From contig NZ_BMTV01000032.1 of the NCBI RefSeq assembly GCF_014649855.1, forward strand, positions 1-64,000: a stretch of DNA of 64,000 nucleotides, written 5' to 3'. Source of the DNA: Streptomyces roseolus. GTDB lineage: Bacteria; Actinomycetota; Actinomycetes; Streptomycetales; Streptomycetaceae. Positions within the stretch are counted from its first letter, which is position 1. Each line of letters starts with the position of its first letter. The notes beneath the pieces are model-generated. The model saw only the letters and a program-made list of their open reading frames with translations. It ran no database searches and was not told the origin of the DNA. The position numbers were made by a program, and so were the translations under genes. Below, piece after piece: positions 60,237 to 64,000 of this stretch.

Positions 60237-61292
60237 TTACTCCTCGCCCTGCTCCCCCTCCTGGTCCGCCTTCAGCTGGTCCATGACCTTGTTCTCGCCG
60301 GGGGCCAGCGTGGTGAGGATCCGGTCGAGGTCCTCCACCGAGGCGAACTCGACGACGATCTTGCCCTTCTGCTGCCCCAGGTCGACCTTCACCCGGGTCT
60401 CGAAACGGTCCGAGAGGCGGGTCGCCAGATCGGAGAAGACCGGCGACACCCGGGCACCGGCCCGCGGCTTCTTGGCCTTCGCCGCAGCGGGCTCCTCCAG
60501 GCCCATGAGCTTCACGATCTCCTCGGCCGTGCGCACCGAGAGGCCCTCGGAGACGATCCGGAACGCCAGCTGGTCCTGGGCCTCCGGGTCCTCCACGCCG
60601 AGCAGGGCGCGGGCATGGCCGGCGGAGATCACTCCGGCGGCGACCCGGCGCTGGACCGGCGGGGAGAGCCGGAGGAGTCGCAGGGTGTTGGAGACCTGCG
60701 GGCGGGAGCGTCCGATCCGGTCGGCGAGCTGGTCGTGGGTGCAGCCGAAGTCCGTGAGCAGCTGCTCGTAGGCGGCGGCCTCCTCCAGCGGATTCAGCTG
60801 GGCCCGGTGGAGGTTCTCCAGCAGGGCGTCCAGGAGCATCTTCTCGTCGTCGGTCGCCCGGACGATCGCGGGGATGGACTCCAGGCCGGCCTCGCGGCAG
60901 GCCCGCCAACGCCGCTCACCCATGATCAGCTCATAGGCGTCGGCGTCGGTCTTGCGGACGACCACGGGCTGGAGCAGGCCGACCTCCTTGATGGAGGTGA
61001 CGAGCTCGGCGAGGGCTTCGTCGTCGAAGACCGTGCGCGGCTGCTGTTTGTTGGGCGTGATGGCGTCGAGCGGGATCTCGGTGAAGTACGCCCCGGCGAC
61101 CAGCGCCGGCTCGGGCTCCACCGGCTCCGTCACCGGCTCGGGCTGCGGGACACTCTGGGGGAACAGGCGGGCCGCACCGCTCCCGGGGAGCGTGGAGACG
61201 GCGCCGGCCTCCGGCGCCTGCTGGTCCTGAGGGGTGCCGGCGAACAGCGCGCCGAGCCCCCGCGGGCCCAGTCCCCTACGTCGGTCGCTCAC
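60237..61292 (-). CDS. parB: Chromosome-partitioning protein ParB, 351 aa
   Basis: ParB is a CTP-dependent clamp that loads at parS and spreads; it acts with ParA during sporulation septation. The GERR box reads ELIMGERRWRACREAGL. The central HTH (LADRIGRSRPQVSNTLRLLRL, partly quoted) contacts parS. The C terminus dimerises. GTG at 61292 overlaps the parA stop by GTGA, with GGAGGAACTTCA before it. Confidence 0.98.
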   Translation of the reverse strand: MSDRRRGLGPRGLGALFAGTPQDQQAPEAGAVSTLPGSGAARLFPQSVPQPEPVTEPVEPEPALVAGAYFTEIPLDAITPNKQQPRTVFDDEALAELVTSIKEVGLLQPVVVRKTDADAYELIMGERRWRACREAGLESIPAIVRATDDEKMLLDALLENLHRAQLNPLEEAAAYEQLLTDFGCTHDQLADRIGRSRPQVSNTLRLLRLSPPVQRRVAAGVISAGHARALLGVEDPEAQDQLAFRIVSEGLSVRTAEEIVKLMGLEEPAAAKAKKPRAGARVSPVFSDLATRLSDRFETRVKVDLGQQKGKIVVEFASVEDLDRILTTLAPGENKVMDQLKADQEGEQGEE

Positions 61293-62368
61293 TGAAGTTC
61301 CTCCGCCATGCTGTGCTGGTTGTTCTGGTGCCCCACGCGGCCGTGCTGATGGGGCTCGTAATGGACCGAGATGCCGCGGAAGGCGATCTCGCGCGCTGCT
61401 TCGATGTACGACAGGGCTCCACTGGAACCGGGGTCGTAGGTGATGACCGTCTGGCCGTAGCTGGGCGCCTCGGAGATGCGGACGGACCGCGGAATGCTGG
61501 TCCGGAGCACCTCCTTCCCGAAGTGGCTGCGGACTTCCTCGGCGACCTGCGACGCGAGCCGGGTGCGGCCGTCGTACATGGTCAGCAGGATCGTCGAGAC
61601 GTGCAGCGTCGGGTTGAGGTGGCCACGGACCAGATCGACGTTCTTGAGGAGCTGTCCCAGCCCCTCAAGGGCGTAGTACTCGCACTGGATCGGGATGAGT
61701 ACCTCGGCCCCCGCCACCAGGGCGTTGACCGAGAGCAGTCCGAGGGAGGGCGGGCAGTCGATGAGGATGTAGTCCAGCGGCTGCTCGTACGCCTGGATCG
61801 CACGCTGGAGACGACTCTCGCGCGCCACCATGGACACCAGCTCGATCTCCGCCCCGGCGAGATCGATCGTGGCCGGGGCGCAGAAGAGGCCTTCGACGTC
61901 CAGGACCGGCTGGACCACCTCGGAGAGCGGCCTGCTGTCGACGAGGACGTCGTAGATCGAGGGGACATCGGCGTGGTGGTCGATGCCCAGTGCCGTGGAG
62001 GCGTTGCCCTGCGGATCCAGGTCGATCACCAGGACCCGGGCGCCGTGCAGGGCCAGCGAGGCGGCCAGGTTGACGGTCGTGGTCGTCTTGCCCACGCCGC
62101 CCTTCTGGTTGGCCACCACCATGATGCGGGTCTGCTCGGGACGGGGCAGTCCCTCGCCGGCGCGGCCCAGGGCTTCTACGGCCAGCTGGGCAGCACGGCC
62201 AATGGGGGTGTCATCCACCGGGGGCAGCGTTTCACGTGAAACGTCTTCCCCGGCCGATTCGGTTCGGGGACCGGGGACCGGATCGGTCATCGGTCCCGCG
62301 ATGTTGGCGTCGGACCGCAAGGATTCACTCTCCTCGGCATCAAGCTCGCGATGGGAAGAGCCTGCCAT
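61289..62368 (-). CDS. parA: Chromosome-partitioning ATPase ParA, 359 aa
   Basis: ParA is a Walker-type ATPase that moves ParB complexes. The deviant Walker A is KGGVGKTT (residues 89-96), and Walker B is in YILIDCPPSLGLLSVNAL. The N-terminal 80 residues are poorly ordered, and include VSRET (residues 43-47) encoded by a parS site at 62229. ATG at 62368 (MAGSSHREL) matches the S. coelicolor start as I remember it; ATG at 62290 would be an alternative. Confidence 0.97.
   Translation of the reverse strand: MAGSSHRELDAEESESLRSDANIAGPMTDPVPGPRTESAGEDVSRETLPPVDDTPIGRAAQLAVEALGRAGEGLPRPEQTRIMVVANQKGGVGKTTTTVNLAASLALHGARVLVIDLDPQGNASTALGIDHHADVPSIYDVLVDSRPLSEVVQPVLDVEGLFCAPATIDLAGAEIELVSMVARESRLQRAIQAYEQPLDYILIDCPPSLGLLSVNALVAGAEVLIPIQCEYYALEGLGQLLKNVDLVRGHLNPTLHVSTILLTMYDGRTRLASQVAEEVRSHFGKEVLRTSIPRSVRISEAPSYGQTVITYDPGSSGALSYIEAAREIAFRGISVHYEPHQHGRVGHQNNQHSMAEELQ
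62229..62242. promoter_or_regulatory. parS: parS site inside parA
   Basis: A perfect GTTTCACGTGAAAC within the parA reading frame, encoding VSRET near the N terminus. Confidence 0.95.
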
Positions 62369-62529
62369 GCCTTCGGGGTCCTGAACCAGCGAGGTCGGTG
62401 GATCTGTGGGTGAATCCACCTTTGTGGAAAACTCCGTAACCCTCGCGGGTGGCTTCACACGGGGTCGGTGGTCCCGGGGGGTGACTGCGGCGCGCCCGCG
62501 GCTGATGATCCCCTGGAGCAGTGAGCGAC

Positions 62530-62543
62530 GTTTCACGTGAAAC
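62530..62543. promoter_or_regulatory. parS: parS site upstream of parA
   Basis: A perfect GTTTCACGTGAAAC in the rsmG-parA gap, about 160 bp before the parA start, and so able to link ParB binding with parAB expression. Confidence 0.95.
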
Positions 62544-62606
62544 ACGATGCCCCCGCACCCGTGCCGGGACCGTCCGACACTCCGTGAAAGCGGACGAAAG
62601 CGACGC

Positions 62607-63323
62607 TCAGCGGCGCCGACGGGTCTTGCTGGTCCGCGCCGCCTTGGCCCGCTTGGCCGCGAAGCGCACACCGCCGGGGCTCTCCCCGACCTCGACCCGG
62701 ACCACGGTGGACATCGGATCGACGATCCCCTCGCCGACCTGGAGGACCGAGGTCTCCACCACGCCCAGCTTGGCGAGCGCGGCGCGGGCCCCGTCGAGCT
62801 CCTCCTGCGCGGTGTCGCCCTTCAACAGCAGCATCTCGCCGTAGGGGCGGAGCAGGGGCACGCCCCAGCCGGCGAGCCGGTCGAGGGGGGCCACGGCGCG
62901 GGCGGTCACGACGTGGACCTGCGGGACCTTGCCGAGCATCTCTTCGGCGCGGCCACGGACGACGGTCACATGATCGAGACCGAGCAGCTCCACGACCTCC
63001 GTGAGGAAGTTGGTCCGGCGCAGGAGCGGCTCCAGGAGCGTGATCTTCAGATCGGGCCGGACCAGGGCCAGCGGGATGCCGGGCAGGCCGGCGCCCGAGC
63101 CGACGTCGCAGACCGTGACGCCCTCCGGGACGACCTCGGAGAGGACGGCGCAGTTCAGCAGGTGGCGCTCCCACAGTCGCGGGACCTCGCGCGGGCCGAT
63201 GAGCCCGCGCTTCACGCCGGCGTCCGCGAGCAGCTCGGCGTAGCGCACGGCCTCGGGGAAGTACTCGCCGAAGACCTTGCGTGCCTGCTCCGGCGCCTCG
63301 GGGAGCTCCGCTTCCTCCGTCAC
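62607..63323 (-). CDS. rsmG: 16S rRNA m7G527 methyltransferase RsmG (GidB), 238 aa
   Basis: RsmG methylates G527 of 16S rRNA; its loss gives low-level streptomycin resistance in Streptomyces. The SAM motif VCDVGSGAGLPGIPLALVRP and LWERHLLNCAVL upstream are hallmarks. The Arg/Lys-rich C terminus (KRAKAARTSKTRRRR) fits the family in Streptomyces. GTG at 63323 (VTEEAELPEAP) matches homologues; ATG at 63347 adds eight residues. Confidence 0.97.
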   Translation of the reverse strand: MTEEAELPEAPEQARKVFGEYFPEAVRYAELLADAGVKRGLIGPREVPRLWERHLLNCAVLSEVVPEGVTVCDVGSGAGLPGIPLALVRPDLKITLLEPLLRRTNFLTEVVELLGLDHVTVVRGRAEEMLGKVPQVHVVTARAVAPLDRLAGWGVPLLRPYGEMLLLKGDTAQEELDGARAALAKLGVVETSVLQVGEGIVDPMSTVVRVEVGESPGGVRFAAKRAKAARTSKTRRRR

Positions 63324-63406
63324 GGGGACCGTCCTTCCATACCGCACGCGTACCGTGCGAGCGCGCTGTGGTGGCTGAGTGGCTGAACTATCAGGCTGAC
63401 AAAGAT

Positions 63407-63434
63407 CGGCCCCGTCTGCGAACAGACGGGGCCG
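63407..63434 (-). terminator. Terminator downstream of jag
   Basis: Perfect 12-bp arms CGGCCCCGTCTG (63407-63418) and CAGACGGGGCCG (63423-63434) with a 4-nt loop. It lies between the jag stop (63450) and rsmG start on the same strand. Confidence 0.85.
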
Positions 63435-63449
63435 ACGCGAGGAGACGGG

Positions 63450-63962
63450 TCAGGCAGGGAGGACGACGACGAAGCGCTGCGGCTCCTCGCCCTCGGACTC
63501 GCTGCGCAGACCGGCGGCGGCGACCGCGTCGTGCACGACCTTGCGCTCGAACGGGGTCATCGGGTCCAGCTTGACCGGCTGACCGGAGGCCTTGACCTCG
63601 TCCGCGGCCTTGGCGCCGATCTGGGCCAGCTCCGTGCGCTTCTGCGCCCGGAAGCCGGCGATGTCGAGCATCAGGCGGCTGCGGTCACCGGTCTCCCGGT
63701 GCACGGCGAGGCGGGTGAGCTCCTGGAGCGCCTCCAGCACCTCGCCGTCGCGGCCCACGAGCTTCTGCAGATCGCGGCCGCCGGAGTCGCTGATGATCGA
63801 GACCGCGGCCCGGTCCGCCTCGACGTCCATGTCGATGTCGCCGTCGAGGTCGGCGATGTCGAGCAGACCCTCAAGGTAGTCGGCCGCGATCTCACCCTCC
63901 TGCTCAAGGCGGGTCAGGGTGTCGCCACCCTCGGCGGCGGCGGAGGTGGTGCCTTCCGTCAC
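63450..63962 (-). CDS. jag: KH-R3H RNA-binding protein Jag (KhpB-like), 170 aa
   Basis: The N-terminal KH domain (DIDMDVEADRAAVSIISDSGGRDLQKLVG, partly quoted) is followed by an R3H domain with RETGDRSRLMLDIAGFRAQK and LDPMTPFERKVVHDAVA. KhpB/Jag proteins bind RNA and affect cell division and wall synthesis; the gene is typically next to yidC. The protein lacks the extra N-terminal Jag_N domain. GTG at 63962 has AGAAGGAGTCC before it. Confidence 0.94.
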   Translation of the reverse strand: MTEGTTSAAAEGGDTLTRLEQEGEIAADYLEGLLDIADLDGDIDMDVEADRAAVSIISDSGGRDLQKLVGRDGEVLEALQELTRLAVHRETGDRSRLMLDIAGFRAQKRTELAQIGAKAADEVKASGQPVKLDPMTPFERKVVHDAVAAAGLRSESEGEEPQRFVVVLPA

Positions 63963-64000
63963 GGATGGACTCCTTCTAGCTACGTGGACGCTTCTACTTC
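63963..64000. other. Right edge, upstream of jag
   Basis: The last 38 bases hold the jag ribosome-binding site. On the minus strand the frame ending ACG-TAG just before it is open, and could be the 3' end of yidC, but too little is visible to call it. Confidence 0.3.

Overview
The window is a piece of a Streptomyces chromosome (or that of a very close relative) on one flank of the replication origin. The evidence is the very high GC content with G/C in third codon positions, frequent GTG and TTG starts, the developmental pair ssgA-ssgR, an F420-type (luciferase-like) oxidoreductase, a Rex operator before the cytochrome bd genes, a sigma-R type promoter before trxBA, and twelve perfect 14-bp parS sites that become denser toward the right end, where parA, parB, rsmG and jag lie. 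The gene order from ssgA/ssgR through thiC, rplI, femX, ino1, murJ, sigM, trxBA and parAB matches what I remember of the central S. coelicolor chromosome. dnaA and oriC should lie just beyond the right edge.

Layout. 1-3.2 kb: an 8-bp tandem repeat, an unknown protein, an LLM oxidoreductase next to a frameshifted remnant of a second copy, and a DUF72 protein. 3.4-12.5 kb: a HAD phosphatase separated by a 160-bp MITE-like insert from a minus-strand cytochrome bd operon (cydA, cydB, a fused cydCD, and a DevS-like sensor kinase) headed by a perfect Rex operator. 12.6-20.3 kb: a cyclophilin-like protein, hisC, a LacI regulator, a PPP-type phosphatase, a membrane protein, and thiC under a TPP riboswitch. 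20.4-31.8 kb: a YibE/F transporter, ssgA and ssgR, small membrane and cupin proteins, a holin-family/LMW-PTP/cystathionine gamma-lyase operon, NUDIX, a globin-reductase, two GNATs, MarR and a serine hydrolase. 31.8-37 kb: dnaB, a cluster of DnaA boxes, MATE, and the rpsF-ssb-rpsR-rplI operon. 37-47.9 kb: cell-wall genes (femX, an alanine-racemase-like protein, a GT87-like mannosyltransferase, a class A PBP), then padR-ino1 and an MFS carrier. 48-64 kb: the conserved actinobacterial block cca, DUF6049, murJ, pseudokinase, sigM, anti-sigma, trxB, trxA, GNAT, parB, parA, rsmG, jag.

How the genes fit together. Several units serve the envelope and its precursors (FemX, the Alr-like protein, PBP, MurJ with a separate pseudokinase, Ino1 for inositol lipids and mycothiol). 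Others serve redox and oxygen response (Rex-cydABCD with its kinase, SigM-RsmA, sigma-R-trxBA, globin). Chromosome replication and segregation are represented by DnaB, SSB, ParAB, the parS sites and the DnaA-box cluster. I found no CRISPR array, tRNA, rRNA, prophage or biosynthetic cluster. The most unusual points are the CTAG-flanked 160-bp insert that supplies separate stop codons to two convergent genes, parS sites that overlap or lie inside coding sequence (cydCD start, anti-sigma factor, parA), a 33-bp perfect palindrome at the padR promoter, a 10-bp-periodic repeat tract, and the DnaA-box cluster between dnaB and the MATE gene.
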